Source of the DNA: Moraxellaceae bacterium
GTDB lineage: Bacteria; Pseudomonadota; Gammaproteobacteria; Pseudomonadales; Moraxellaceae
Reading direction: 5' to 3'
Length of the DNA: 64,000 bases
NCBI GenBank assembly: GCA_029237815.1
Contig: JAQZBP010000007.1
Coordinates: forward strand, 1-64,000
Shown here one piece after another: positions 34,207 to 41,308 of this stretch. Positions within the stretch are counted from its first letter, which is position 1, and the number at the start of each line of letters is the position of its first letter. The notes beneath the pieces were generated by a model. The model was not told where the DNA came from. It worked only from the letters and a program-made list of their open reading frames with translations, and did not search any database. Made by a program: the position numbers and the translations under genes.

Positions 34207-34443
34207 TCACTCGATCACCAGCCGCGTCTGGTTGTTCCAGTTGCCGAACGCTTCCGACAGCACACGGAACGAATCGGTCCCTTCCTGATTGATGCGGAAT
34301 CCGCAGCAGCGGCAGCGCAGGTGCACATGCACGCTGCCGCCATCGTTCAGGATGATTTCGGCGCGCGCGTTGGTGGCGCCGCACGAGACGCCTGGACACG
34401 GCAGCAGCCGGTTGTGCTTGTAGGGTTCGCGCGGAATGCTCAT
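34207..34443 (-). CDS. Small zinc-ribbon-like prophage protein
   Basis: 78 residues with two Cys pairs: 'LLPCPGVSCGATNA' and 'HLRCRCCGFRINQ', spaced like a zinc ribbon of the Lar/restriction-alleviation type; 'SEAFGNWNNQTRLVIE' near the end also resembles Lar-type endings ('A..WN.R'). Lar-like proteins reduce host restriction, which would go with the nearby methylase (inference). ATGA overlap with the gene before it. Confidence 0.65.
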   Translation of the reverse strand: MSIPREPYKHNRLLPCPGVSCGATNARAEIILNDGGSVHVHLRCRCCGFRINQEGTDSFRVLSEAFGNWNNQTRLVIE

Positions 34444-34721
34444 GCCGGTTCCGCCTCTGCAATGGCGGCGCGTACCAGTTCCGCCGGCCAGTAGGGACCG
34501 CCGTCGCCGTCGTGCTGCGCTTCCAGGTGCGGCAGCAGCGTCTTGAGCGTGTGCAGCATCCGCGGCCCGGCCACCACCACCGCGGCGCGCGTGTGCCGTT
34601 CTTCGGCGGTGCGGCCGTAAATCACCGCGATCAACTCCGCGCCGCCGATTCCGCCTTTTACGAAGTCGCCCAGGCTGTGCGATTTTTTCCAGGGAACGCC
34701 TAGATTCTTGTTCATGGTCAT
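34440..34721 (-). CDS. Early prophage protein, unknown
   Basis: 93 residues from the ATG at 34721 (ATG at 34715 is an alternative). Sequence 'WKKSHSLGDFVKGGIGGAELIAVIYGRTAEERHTRAAVVVAGPRMLHTLKTLLPHLEAQ...PYWPAELVRAAIAEAEPA'. The 'RMLHTLKTLLPHLEAQ..........AIAEAE' pattern is frequent in short phage proteins and is echoed in the 144-residue early protein ('LLASAKRMSQAF...LRAAIAKAEG'). Role unknown. Confidence 0.55.
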   Translation of the reverse strand: MTMNKNLGVPWKKSHSLGDFVKGGIGGAELIAVIYGRTAEERHTRAAVVVAGPRMLHTLKTLLPHLEAQHDGDGGPYWPAELVRAAIAEAEPA

Positions 34722-34731
34722 GGCGCAGCCC

Positions 34732-35019
34732 TCAGAACGGCATTTCATCATCAAGGAAATTCGAGAGCGCGCACGGCGCCTCAAGCCCGGCTGCTATCCT
34801 GGCCCGCAGGTCCGCTTCCTGCCTGCGGCGCTGAATCGTGCGCGCGTTGCACATCATGGTGTGCATAGCCGCGTGCGCGTCGAACTCCAGGAAGTGCGCG
34901 CCTACCTCGCCGCGTATGTACACGGTGTGCGCGACCTTGCGACGGCGCATCACCGGATACAATTTCGCGGCCTGGCGGGTCAGGCGGTGCGGCTTCTTGC
35001 GAGTGGTGACAATGGTCAC
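34732..35019 (-). CDS. Early prophage protein, basic, unknown
   Basis: 95 residues, GTG start overlapping the upstream stop (GTGA). Strongly basic N-terminal part ('TTRKKPHRLTRQAAKLYPVMRRRKVAHTVYIRGEVGAHFLEFDAHAAMH'), helical and acidic end. No known motif; nucleic-acid contact is possible from charge. Confidence 0.5.
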   Translation of the reverse strand: MTIVTTRKKPHRLTRQAAKLYPVMRRRKVAHTVYIRGEVGAHFLEFDAHAAMHTMMCNARTIQRRRQEADLRARIAAGLEAPCALSNFLDDEMPF

Positions 35020-35450
35020 AGGGGAGCCCTCCCCTCTGCCTTGGCGATGGCGGCGCGCAACTGTTCCACAGCTAACCCTAGAGCAGGATGATTGGCGGCG
35101 TGCTCTGCGAATGCCTGAGACATACGCTTTGCGCTGGCCAGCAGGTCCGGCGCGGCCTCGATCAGCCGGCGCGTATCGTTGAAAACCTTATAGGCCGCAT
35201 CGGACGGCATTTGCTCACCCCCCATCGGGCTCGCCTGCATCCACAGCTTCACGCCCCTGGCGCCGATTAGTTCCGCTTCGGCGTAGTAGCACACGCGCCC
35301 TTCGGCCAGCGTGTGTGTGAAGCCGCCGATGCATCCCGTCTGCGCAAACATTTGAATGTTGTTGATGGCCCCGCACTCCCGGCCAATCTGCGCCGGGAGT
35401 GGGTGGCTTTTGGCGGGGGCATTTGCCCCCTTCGGCGGGGTGTTATTCAT
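35016..35450 (-). CDS. Early prophage protein, unknown
   Basis: 144 residues. Middle section is beta-patterned with aromatic residues ('GRVCYYAEAELIGARGVKLWMQASPMGGEQMPSDAAYKVFNDTRRLIEAAPDLLASAKRMSQAFAEHA'), with a C-terminal 'LAVEQLRAAIAKAEG' helix common in phage early proteins. No membrane segment. Coupled to the next gene by GTGA. Confidence 0.55.
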   Translation of the reverse strand: MNNTPPKGANAPAKSHPLPAQIGRECGAINNIQMFAQTGCIGGFTHTLAEGRVCYYAEAELIGARGVKLWMQASPMGGEQMPSDAAYKVFNDTRRLIEAAPDLLASAKRMSQAFAEHAANHPALGLAVEQLRAAIAKAEGRAPL

Positions 35451-35462
35451 TTCGGCCGGCCC

Positions 35463-35681
35463 TCAGTTCGCGCTGGTGTTGAAGGCGTCGATCTGCGGCG
35501 CGGCCGGTGCGGCTTCTGCTGCGGCGGCTTTCGGCTTGCGGCCACGCTTCGGCTTCGGGGCCGGCGGGTTCAGCCTGGCCATGATGCGCGGCAGGACAGC
35601 GGGGAGGAGAACGGCGCCGATGATGGCGGCCACGATGTTGGCGAGTGCGACAGCGAAGAAAACAGCAAGGAAGGTTTGCAT
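35463..35681 (-). CDS. Small early prophage membrane protein
   Basis: 72 residues from the ATG at 35681 (12 codons inside the longest frame). One long hydrophobic helix (TFLAVFFAVALANIVAAIIGAVLLPAVL), then a basic, Ala/Pro-rich tail with 'KPKRGRKPKAAA'. First gene of the early operon, facing the regulator gene. Possibly a superinfection-exclusion or virion membrane protein; not identifiable from sequence. Confidence 0.55.
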   Translation of the reverse strand: MQTFLAVFFAVALANIVAAIIGAVLLPAVLPRIMARLNPPAPKPKRGRKPKAAAAEAAPAAPQIDAFNTSAN

Positions 35682-35786
35682 GGGTGTTGCCCCGTGAGGT
35701 TGGAATTCGGGGGGCACGCCCGATGCTTGACCGGCATCGGGGGCGGGTTGTCAAGCCCGCCGGCCCCTCACGGAACGGAACATATT

Positions 35787-35799
35787 CCTAGGCCCTAGG
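35787..35799. promoter_or_regulatory. Putative operator between divergent early genes
   Basis: CCTAGGCCCTAGG is a tight dyad of two CCTAGG half-sites, in the 150-bp divergent region between the early operon (minus) and the DUF3693-type regulator (plus). Good position for repressor control. Confidence 0.45.
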
Positions 35800-35895
35800 T
35801 ACGTGCAATAACCCTCTGAATACACAACCCCTATGAAAACCGCCCTAAACTCGGCCGCAGAGCGAATAGGCAATTTCTATTGCCGGGAGCCCGCC

Positions 35896-36261
35896 ATGCA
35901 GCCCCAAGTCATCACTACAAGCGTTCTTTTCGAAGGCATTAAGGCGTTGTTAAGAAAGGAAAATATGCCTGATACCCCATATGGGGTCGCTAAGTATTTG
36001 GGGGCCAGCCGTCAGTGCGGCTACACCTGGCGCGACGGCAAGACGGTCATGGATGACTTCTACGCGATCAAGGCAGCACTGATGCTTGGCCATGACCCCG
36101 ATTTCGTTCTTGCCTGCCTTGCTGCGGAGCGTGCTACCCGTTGCCACAATGACGAGACCGCAGCGGTTTGGCATAGCATCGCCCGCCGCCTTGCCACCGC
36201 CGCAAGTGTCTGTTTCCTCTTGGCTTTGCCTGTCCTGGTAATGCAAAACCCCGCCTTCTGA
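35896..36261 (+). CDS. DUF3693-type phage regulator
   Basis: 121 residues from the ATG at 35896, preferred because GGGAG lies just before it; an ATG at 35833 in the same frame has no SD. The core 'GIKALLRKENMPDTPYGVAKYLGASRQCGYTWRDGKTVMDDFYAIKAALMLGHDPDFVLACLAAERA' matches the helical DNA-binding-like domain of DUF3693 phage proteins. A C-terminal hydrophobic helix (ATAASVCFLLALPVLVM) follows. It is divergent from all early genes, so it is the best candidate for lysogeny control. A terminator overlaps its stop codon. Confidence 0.7.
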   Translation: MQPQVITTSVLFEGIKALLRKENMPDTPYGVAKYLGASRQCGYTWRDGKTVMDDFYAIKAALMLGHDPDFVLACLAAERATRCHNDETAAVWHSIARRLATAASVCFLLALPVLVMQNPAF

Positions 36262-36273
36262 GCGGGGTTTTTT
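36245..36273 (+). terminator. Rho-independent terminator overlapping the regulator stop
   Basis: AACCCCGC / GCGGGGTT stem followed by a T-run; the TGA stop of the regulator lies in the loop. Confidence 0.85.
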
Positions 36274-36332
36274 TCGTCCTTTCCGTGGCCTTCCCTGCCC
36301 TGCCAATCGAGCGGGGTACCGCAACTTGCTGC

Positions 36333-36360
36333 CGTTAACTTGCTATACATTATGCGTATT
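36333..36360 (-). other. Right Xer junction: phage XerD-like arm, chromosomal XerC arm
   Basis: Plus strand: CGTTAACTTGC (36333-36343) as a weak XerD arm with only GTTAA conserved, centre TATACA (36344-36349), XerC arm TTATGCGTATT (36350-36360). It shares 14 bp with the left junction (36344-36357 against 20933-20946). Joining the left XerD arm, centre and this XerC arm gives the presumed uninterrupted host dif. Confidence 0.8.
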
Positions 36361-36863
36361 TTATGAGAATGCCTCGGGGGTGGCCCCCGAGCCTTCAAAT
36401 ACCGCGTTTTCGCGGCTCCCAGCCATCCTTGCCCGCCACCCGCTGCTTTTCGCCAACGCTGACTGCAAACGCCGTTTTTAACAATGCAACCGCAACTGCA
36501 CGTCGCGCATGACGTCGATATCCGCGCCCGCATTCACTCCCGGTTTGTTCATGCAGCAGCCGCCAGCCATCCGTGCGTCCCAAACGACCTTGTCGAGCGC
36601 AACCACCGCAATCACGCCCACTGTAGAAATCGGGCCACGATGGCCGCATTTGCCTGCCACGCTGGCCCCAAGGCACAAGCAACTGTCCCGGGAACCCATG
36701 CCGGCCGCCGTCGCCACCCCCCACAATCGGCCCACGGTCCCGCAGGTCCCGGATTCCACCTCCGGTCGGGTTCCGTTTCCCGGCGCGGTCCGGCCGGTCT
36801 TGAATCGGCCCATGCCGCGCCCCGTGTCGCCGCCAGGCCCGTATTGCACAGGAGAGCCACCCC
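36361..36863. other. Intergenic region right of the prophage
   Basis: About 500 bp of chromosomal DNA between the right dif junction and the flavin monooxygenase. Open frames in it are compositional shadows without recognisable features. It should hold the monooxygenase promoter; SD AGGAGA lies before the GTG at 36864. Confidence 0.5.
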
Positions 36864-38375
36864 GTGACGAGCGCCATTGCCACCCCCAGGAAAGCCGCCG
36901 CCAGCCGGTCCCGCAAGGCCGCCACCCTCGTGGATGTGCTGATCATCGGCGCGGGGCCTTCCGGGCTCTCGGCCTGCATCAAGCTGCAGGAACAGGGCAT
37001 CACCGACACCGTCATCCTCGATCGTGCGCCGCGCATCGGTGGCACCTGGGCACTGAACGACTATCCGGGCCTGCGCTGCGACGTGCCGAGCGAACTGTAT
37101 TCCCTCGGCTACGCGCCCAAGCCGGACTGGAGCCGCACCTACGCGCCCCAGGCCGAGATCCGCGATTACCTGGAAGGCGTGGCACGGCAGTTCGGCATCG
37201 TCGACCGCATCCGCCTCGACACCGAAGTCACCGAGGCGCGCTGGGACGGCAAGGCGGAACGCTGGGCCGTCAGCACCGCCGCCGGCGAAAAATGGTCGGC
37301 ACGCCTGCTCGTGGCGGCGCCTGGCTATATCGGCGAAGCACAGATGCCGCACTTTCCGGGCCAGGAAAAATTCCGCGGCACGATCTTCCACTCCGGCCAG
37401 TGGAACCATGCGCACGACCTTAGCGGCGAGCGCGTCGCCGTGATCGGTTGCGGCGCGTCGGCCATCCAGTTCCTGCCGGCGATCCAGCCGGTCGCGAAGC
37501 AGATCGTCAGCCTGCAGCGCACGCCGTCCTGGGTGCTGCCGAAGCCGGATTTCGCCATGCCGAAGGCGGCCAGCGCGCTGTTCCGTCGCGCCCCGGCGCT
37601 GCAGAAACTGGTGCGCGAAGCCGGGCTCATGGGCCTCGAGCCGTCGCTGCCGGTGTTCATGAATGAAAAACTGCTGCGCCGCCTCACGCATCCGCTCGGC
37701 CTCTGGAACATCCACCGCTCCATCAAGGATCCGGAAATGCGGCGGCAACTGACGCCGCAGCACACGCTGGGCTGCAAGCGGCCGCTGTTCTCCAACGACT
37801 GGTACGAGGCGCTGGCCCAGCCCAATGTGCAGGTGGTGTTCCAGGGCCTGGAGCGCATCACGGAAAACGGCATCGTCACCGAGGACGGCACGGAGATCGC
37901 CGTCGACACCATCATCTTCGGCACCGGTTATGCCGTGGCGGAGCCCGCCATCTACCGCATCCTGAAAGGCGCCGACGGGCGCACGCTGAGCGAGCACTGG
38001 CAGGGCCGGCCGCGCGCCTACCAGGGCGTCGCCATCCACGGTTTTCCCAACATGTTCATGATGCTGGGCCCGAACTCGCACAGCGTGCAGGGCTCGGTGA
38101 TGTGGACCTCGGAGCAGCAGGCCGTGTACATCGCGCAGGCGGCGAAGACGGTGTTCGGCACCGGCATCCGCCGCTTCGAGGTGCAGCGCGCCGTGCAGGA
38201 CGACTTCAATGCGCACATCGACCGTCGCCTGGCGCGCATGCCGATTCGCGGCGACGTCTGCAGCAGCTACTATCTCGACAGCAGCGGCCGCAACCAGTTC
38301 GTGTGGCCGGAGTTCGGCGTCAACATCAAGCGCCGCCTGCACCACTTCGATCTCGCCGACTACAGCGTGCAGTAA
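36864..38375 (+). CDS. Flavin-containing / Baeyer-Villiger-like monooxygenase
   Basis: 503 residues, GTG start with good SD. Two dinucleotide-binding motifs: FAD 'IIGAGPSGLS' (~26-35) and NADPH 'VIGCGASAIQ' (~193). The BVMO fingerprint FxGxxxHxxxW(P/D) is present as FRGTIFHSGQW at 170-180, but the residue after Trp is Asn. Other BVMO-like features are 'GGTWALNDYPGLRCDVPSELYS' and 'GTGYAVAEPAIY'. The enzyme would insert oxygen next to a ketone or oxidise a soft heteroatom using NADPH and O2; substrate unknown. The SRPBCC gene follows 64 bp later and may act on the same lipid or cyclic ketone pathway. Confidence 0.88.
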   Translation: MTSAIATPRKAAASRSRKAATLVDVLIIGAGPSGLSACIKLQEQGITDTVILDRAPRIGGTWALNDYPGLRCDVPSELYSLGYAPKPDWSRTYAPQAEIRDYLEGVARQFGIVDRIRLDTEVTEARWDGKAERWAVSTAAGEKWSARLLVAAPGYIGEAQMPHFPGQEKFRGTIFHSGQWNHAHDLSGERVAVIGCGASAIQFLPAIQPVAKQIVSLQRTPSWVLPKPDFAMPKAASALFRRAPALQKLVREAGLMGLEPSLPVFMNEKLLRRLTHPLGLWNIHRSIKDPEMRRQLTPQHTLGCKRPLFSNDWYEALAQPNVQVVFQGLERITENGIVTEDGTEIAVDTIIFGTGYAVAEPAIYRILKGADGRTLSEHWQGRPRAYQGVAIHGFPNMFMMLGPNSHSVQGSVMWTSEQQAVYIAQAAKTVFGTGIRRFEVQRAVQDDFNAHIDRRLARMPIRGDVCSSYYLDSSGRNQFVWPEFGVNIKRRLHHFDLADYSVQ

Positions 38376-38439
38376 GCGCGCTGTTTTTCTTTAATTGAAA
38401 ACCCGTCGCGCACGCGCGATCACCACCGGAGAAAAATCC

Positions 38440-38856
38440 ATGCCCCGTTACCACGTCGATGTCGCCCAGCAATTCAACGCCCCGGTGGAGGCCGTGTTCC
38501 GCGCCCTCGCCGACCACAACAAACTCGGCCGCGTGCTCGGCATCCCGGTCAAGCGCGTGGTGAACGGCATGGGGGAAATCAATGGCGTGGGGTCGGTGCG
38601 CCGCATGGGCCTGTGGCCGGTGACCGTCGAGGAAACCGTGGTGAACGTGGTGCCGAACCGGACCATCGACTACCGCATCAGCAAGGGCGGCGCGCCGCTC
38701 AGCAACCATGAAGGCGCGCTGCATTTCAGCCCGGCCGGCACTGGCTCGCGCGTGAACTGGCAGATCAGCTTCGATGCGCCGCCGGTGCTCGGCGCCGTGG
38801 TGAAACAAGTGCTGACGCAGGGGCTGCGCCTCGGCCTGAAGCGCGTCAAACCCTGA
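38440..38856 (+). CDS. SRPBCC-family (polyketide cyclase/START-like) lipid-binding protein
   Basis: 138 residues from the ATG at 38440 (SD GGAGAAA). Typical helix-grip start 'YHVDVAQQFNAPVEAVFRALADHNKLGRVLG' and later strands 'GVGSVRRMGLWPVTVEETVVNVVPNRTIDYRIS' and 'GSRVNWQISFDAP'. SRPBCC folds bind hydrophobic ligands in a deep pocket. Same strand as the monooxygenase, suggesting joint use of a hydrophobic substrate. No signal peptide. Confidence 0.85.
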   Translation: MPRYHVDVAQQFNAPVEAVFRALADHNKLGRVLGIPVKRVVNGMGEINGVGSVRRMGLWPVTVEETVVNVVPNRTIDYRISKGGAPLSNHEGALHFSPAGTGSRVNWQISFDAPPVLGAVVKQVLTQGLRLGLKRVKP

Positions 38857-39065
38857 GCGTGACGCGGCGGTTGGCGGGGCAGGAATTTGTCTGCTTCGCC
38901 CACCTGCCGCCCGGGCTTTCGCTCCCGGTGGTTCGCGCCGCGCTGCTGCGGCGCTTCTGGACTTCCATAGTGGCAATGCTGCTGTCCGGCCTCACTAGCT
39001 GAGGAATCAACAACGTCAAACTTGCATCGTCGAAAGCACGACCGCCCTGCCCTCCGCTTCGCCCC

Positions 39066-40256
39066 TCAGCCCGGATGCCCGTCCACCCGGGCGCTCCACA
39101 ACATGGGCGCGTAATGGCGCAGGAAAATGGCGAAGGCCAGCGCCCAGCAAATGCCCGCCAGATGCAGCGCCGGCAGCGGCCAGACATACACCAGCCCGAC
39201 ACGCAGCAGCACGCCAATGTGTAGCAGGACAAACGCCACGCGCATGGCCGACGGCGGCTGCAAGGGCCGTCCGGTGTGCCCCAGCGTCACCCGCGCCAGC
39301 ATGGCGAGGATGGCGCCGCCCATGGCGCCCACCGTCAGCGCATGCAGCGGCGGCCCGAGGTTGGTGACGAGCCCTGCGTGCCAGAGCCCGAAGCCGACGA
39401 TGGCCACCACCAGCCACGCGTAGGCCAGGTGCAGCGACCACAGTAGCGGCACCCGCCAGATGCCATGGTCATACCAATGCGCCAGGCGCAGCAGATGACC
39501 GGCGGCGAGCTGAAAGCAGAACACGGCATAGGCGGCATGCGGCACCCCGGTCGCGCCCGCGGCCGTCAGCAGCACCATGCCCATGCCGCCGACCAGCACG
39601 ATCCCGTCCATCCAGGGCAGCGGTGTCGGGCCTTTCTTCAGGGCCAGCCCGCGCTGCGTGAAGAAGGGAATCACCCGGCCCCCGATCAGGCCCAGCAGGG
39701 TCACGATGACCCACAGCCCGCTCATGGCGCCGCGACGCTGCAGCGCCTCGTCCGCCGTGGCGACGCCGGTCATGACCAGCGCGTTGGCAAGCGTCATCAG
39801 GAGCAGCACGACCACCACGGGATAGTTGCGCACCTGGCGCACCGCCCACAGCGTGCGGCCCAGCACGACGGCCACCGCGGGCAGGAAGGCGAGCTCCAGC
39901 GGCAGCAGCAGCGAGGGTGGCGCACCCATCAGCCAGGCGAGCCGGGCTGCCAGCCAAAGGACCGCGAGCGCCGCCAGCGGCCGGCCGGAGAGCCCGGGCC
40001 GGCCGGTCCAGGTCTGCACCGCCGTCAGCAGGAAGCCGGCGATGATGGCGGCGCCGAAGCCGAACAGCATCTCGTGGCGATGCCAGGCCAGCCAGCCGCC
40101 CGCGGGCGTCCAGCCGCCGGTGCCGCCGGCCAGGGCCAGCAGCCAGAGCGGCAGCGCCAGCAGGGCGAACACGCTGCCGCCGAGGAAGAAGGGACGGAAG
40201 CCGAGGCGCCAGAGCGGCGGCACGGCAAGAACGCGTGAGGTGTCGACGATCTGCAT
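39066..40256 (-). CDS. nnrS: NnrS-family membrane protein (nitric oxide stress)
   Basis: 396 residues, about twelve membrane helices. NnrS hallmarks: 'WRLGFRPFFLGGSVFALLALPLWLL', 'GWLAWHRHEMLFGFGAAIIAGFLLTAVQTWTGRP', 'GGRVIPFFTQRG', 'ALTVGAMGGAILAMLARVTLGHTGRPL'. NnrS is a haem- and copper-containing membrane protein that lessens damage from nitric oxide. It lies 96 bp after ytfE on the same strand, so both likely share the sigma-54 promoter at 41196. Confidence 0.92.
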   Translation of the reverse strand: MQIVDTSRVLAVPPLWRLGFRPFFLGGSVFALLALPLWLLALAGGTGGWTPAGGWLAWHRHEMLFGFGAAIIAGFLLTAVQTWTGRPGLSGRPLAALAVLWLAARLAWLMGAPPSLLLPLELAFLPAVAVVLGRTLWAVRQVRNYPVVVVLLLMTLANALVMTGVATADEALQRRGAMSGLWVIVTLLGLIGGRVIPFFTQRGLALKKGPTPLPWMDGIVLVGGMGMVLLTAAGATGVPHAAYAVFCFQLAAGHLLRLAHWYDHGIWRVPLLWSLHLAYAWLVVAIVGFGLWHAGLVTNLGPPLHALTVGAMGGAILAMLARVTLGHTGRPLQPPSAMRVAFVLLHIGVLLRVGLVYVWPLPALHLAGICWALAFAIFLRHYAPMLWSARVDGHPG

Positions 40257-40352
40257 GTCAGCGCCCTCCCCTGAGCGCGGGCGAACCCGCGGATACGGGC
40301 GGGCGGTTCACAGGCAATGCCCTCGCCTGCCGTTTGACGTGGCGCGACAGGC

Positions 40353-41159
40353 TCATGAGCAGCCGCCCCGGCCGTTACCGCTGCCGCCGCAACCGCAGCC
40401 GGTCGCGGGCCGGCCCACCGCGGCGCCCTCGCCGGTGACGGCCACCGCGACCTGCGCCTTGCCTTCGGGTTGATAAGGCGCCGCCGCGGAACCTGCCCCG
40501 CCCGCCTCCGCCAGCCCTTCGAAAAGGAGGTTGTTCTCCAGGTGGATGTGCTGCATCAGGTCCTCGCGGAACTGCGCGAGGCCGCGATAGAGCGCCTGCC
40601 AAGTGTTGCAGGCACCGGCCGGCGGCACGAAGTCGTGCGCCAGTTGCTCCAGCCGGGCCAGCGCCTCGCCATGCTGCTCGTGTTCGAAACGCAGCACGGC
40701 GATCGGCGCCTGCAACTGCCGCCGCCCCTGCGTGAGCAGCGGGAACAGCACCTGCTCCTCCTTCTGCATATGGCTTTCGAGCTCCTGCTGCATGGCGGCC
40801 AGGTGGTCGGCGAGGCCGTTGGGGCAGTCCGGCTTCGCGCCGTGCACCTGCTCGACACGGCGCGCCAGGCGGATCAGCTCGGGCAGTTGCTGGCGATGCA
40901 CCTCGTGGTAGCGCGCCAGCAGGTGCTCGACCAGGGCGGCGTTGCCGGCGCCCCGCCAGTCGCGCTCCGCCCCGGGCGCCGCCTGCAGGCCAGCAAGCTC
41001 GCTGGCGATGGCCCCAGGATCGAGCCCGCGCTTGAGAGCGGCCTCCTGCAGGCTGTGGCGGCCGCCGCAGCAGAAATCCAGCCGGTGCGCGTGGAAGACA
41101 CGGGTGGCACCGGGAATGTCCCGGGCCAGGTCGCCGAGGGAACGCTGGGAGATATCCAT
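40353..41159 (-). CDS. ytfE: Iron-sulfur cluster repair protein, RIC family (YtfE/DnrN-like)
   Basis: 268 residues from the ATG at 41159. N-terminal ScdA-type domain 'SLGDLARDIPGATRVFHAHRLDFCCGGRHSLQEAALKRGLD', then a hemerythrin-like four-helix bundle carrying the di-iron His/Glu ligands ('EHLLARYHEVHRQQLPEL', 'LADHLAAMQQELESHMQKEEQVLFPLL', 'RFEHEQHGEALARLEQL', 'REDLMQHIHLENNLLFEGL'). It repairs Fe-S clusters after nitrosative stress. About 35 extra residues at the end form a Gly/Cys-rich tail (GCGCGGSGNGRGGCS) not usual for the family. Confidence 0.93.
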   Translation of the reverse strand: MDISQRSLGDLARDIPGATRVFHAHRLDFCCGGRHSLQEAALKRGLDPGAIASELAGLQAAPGAERDWRGAGNAALVEHLLARYHEVHRQQLPELIRLARRVEQVHGAKPDCPNGLADHLAAMQQELESHMQKEEQVLFPLLTQGRRQLQAPIAVLRFEHEQHGEALARLEQLAHDFVPPAGACNTWQALYRGLAQFREDLMQHIHLENNLLFEGLAEAGGAGSAAAPYQPEGKAQVAVAVTGEGAAVGRPATGCGCGGSGNGRGGCS

Positions 41160-41195
41160 GAAGGGCTCCGGTTGATGACGGGATACCTCCTGTAT

Positions 41196-41211
41196 TGCGA
41201 AGCGCGTGCCA
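41196..41211 (-). promoter_or_regulatory. Sigma-54 promoter for ytfE-nnrS
   Basis: Minus strand TGGCACGCGCTTCGCA: the -24 GG and -12 GC are ten bases apart, and TGGCACG is the exact -24 consensus. It lies 37 bp before the ytfE start and faces a NorR-like sigma-54 activator gene. Confidence 0.8.
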
Positions 41212-41249
41212 GCCCTATTGGCCATGTATTTCAGTGACTTGAGATTTAC

Positions 41250-41263
41250 GTGGTGGTTACTAC
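41250..41263. promoter_or_regulatory. Possible NorR-type binding sites
   Basis: Two overlapping GT-N7-AC elements (41250-41260 and 41253-41263), the half-pattern reported for NorR sites, about 50 bp upstream of the sigma-54 promoter. Short and degenerate motif, so only tentative. Confidence 0.35.
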
Positions 41264-41308
41264 CCGAAGCAGGTAGGGTTGCTGGAACCCGAAAAGGTAG
41301 AAAGCACC

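Larger units (their letters stand above)
20939..36349. mobile_element. Xer-integrated tailless membrane-phage-like prophage (about 15.4 kb)
   Basis: Bounded by two dif-like sites with a shared 14-bp core. The cargo has an early operon on the minus strand behind a divergent regulator, an HUH Rep, a cytosine methylase and a long block of small structural-type genes ending in lysozyme and receptor-binding-like proteins. No tyrosine or serine integrase, terminase, portal, tail, Zot or P-loop ATPase is seen. Many products have one or two membrane helices, as in phages with an internal membrane. The rolling-circle Rep suggests an ssDNA or RCR dsDNA genome (PM2/FLiP-like strategy, inference). Confidence 0.75.

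Noticed and set aside
20939..36349. Filamentous (Inovirus) prophage, suggested by dif integration
   Set aside because: No Zot/pI ATPase, no short pVIII-like coat gene pattern, no pIII, and a GH24 lysozyme is present, which filamentous phages do not use.
36478..36849. 123-codon minus-strand frame right of the prophage
   Set aside because: Gly/Arg/Cys-rich with no recognisable feature, in the promoter region of the monooxygenase.
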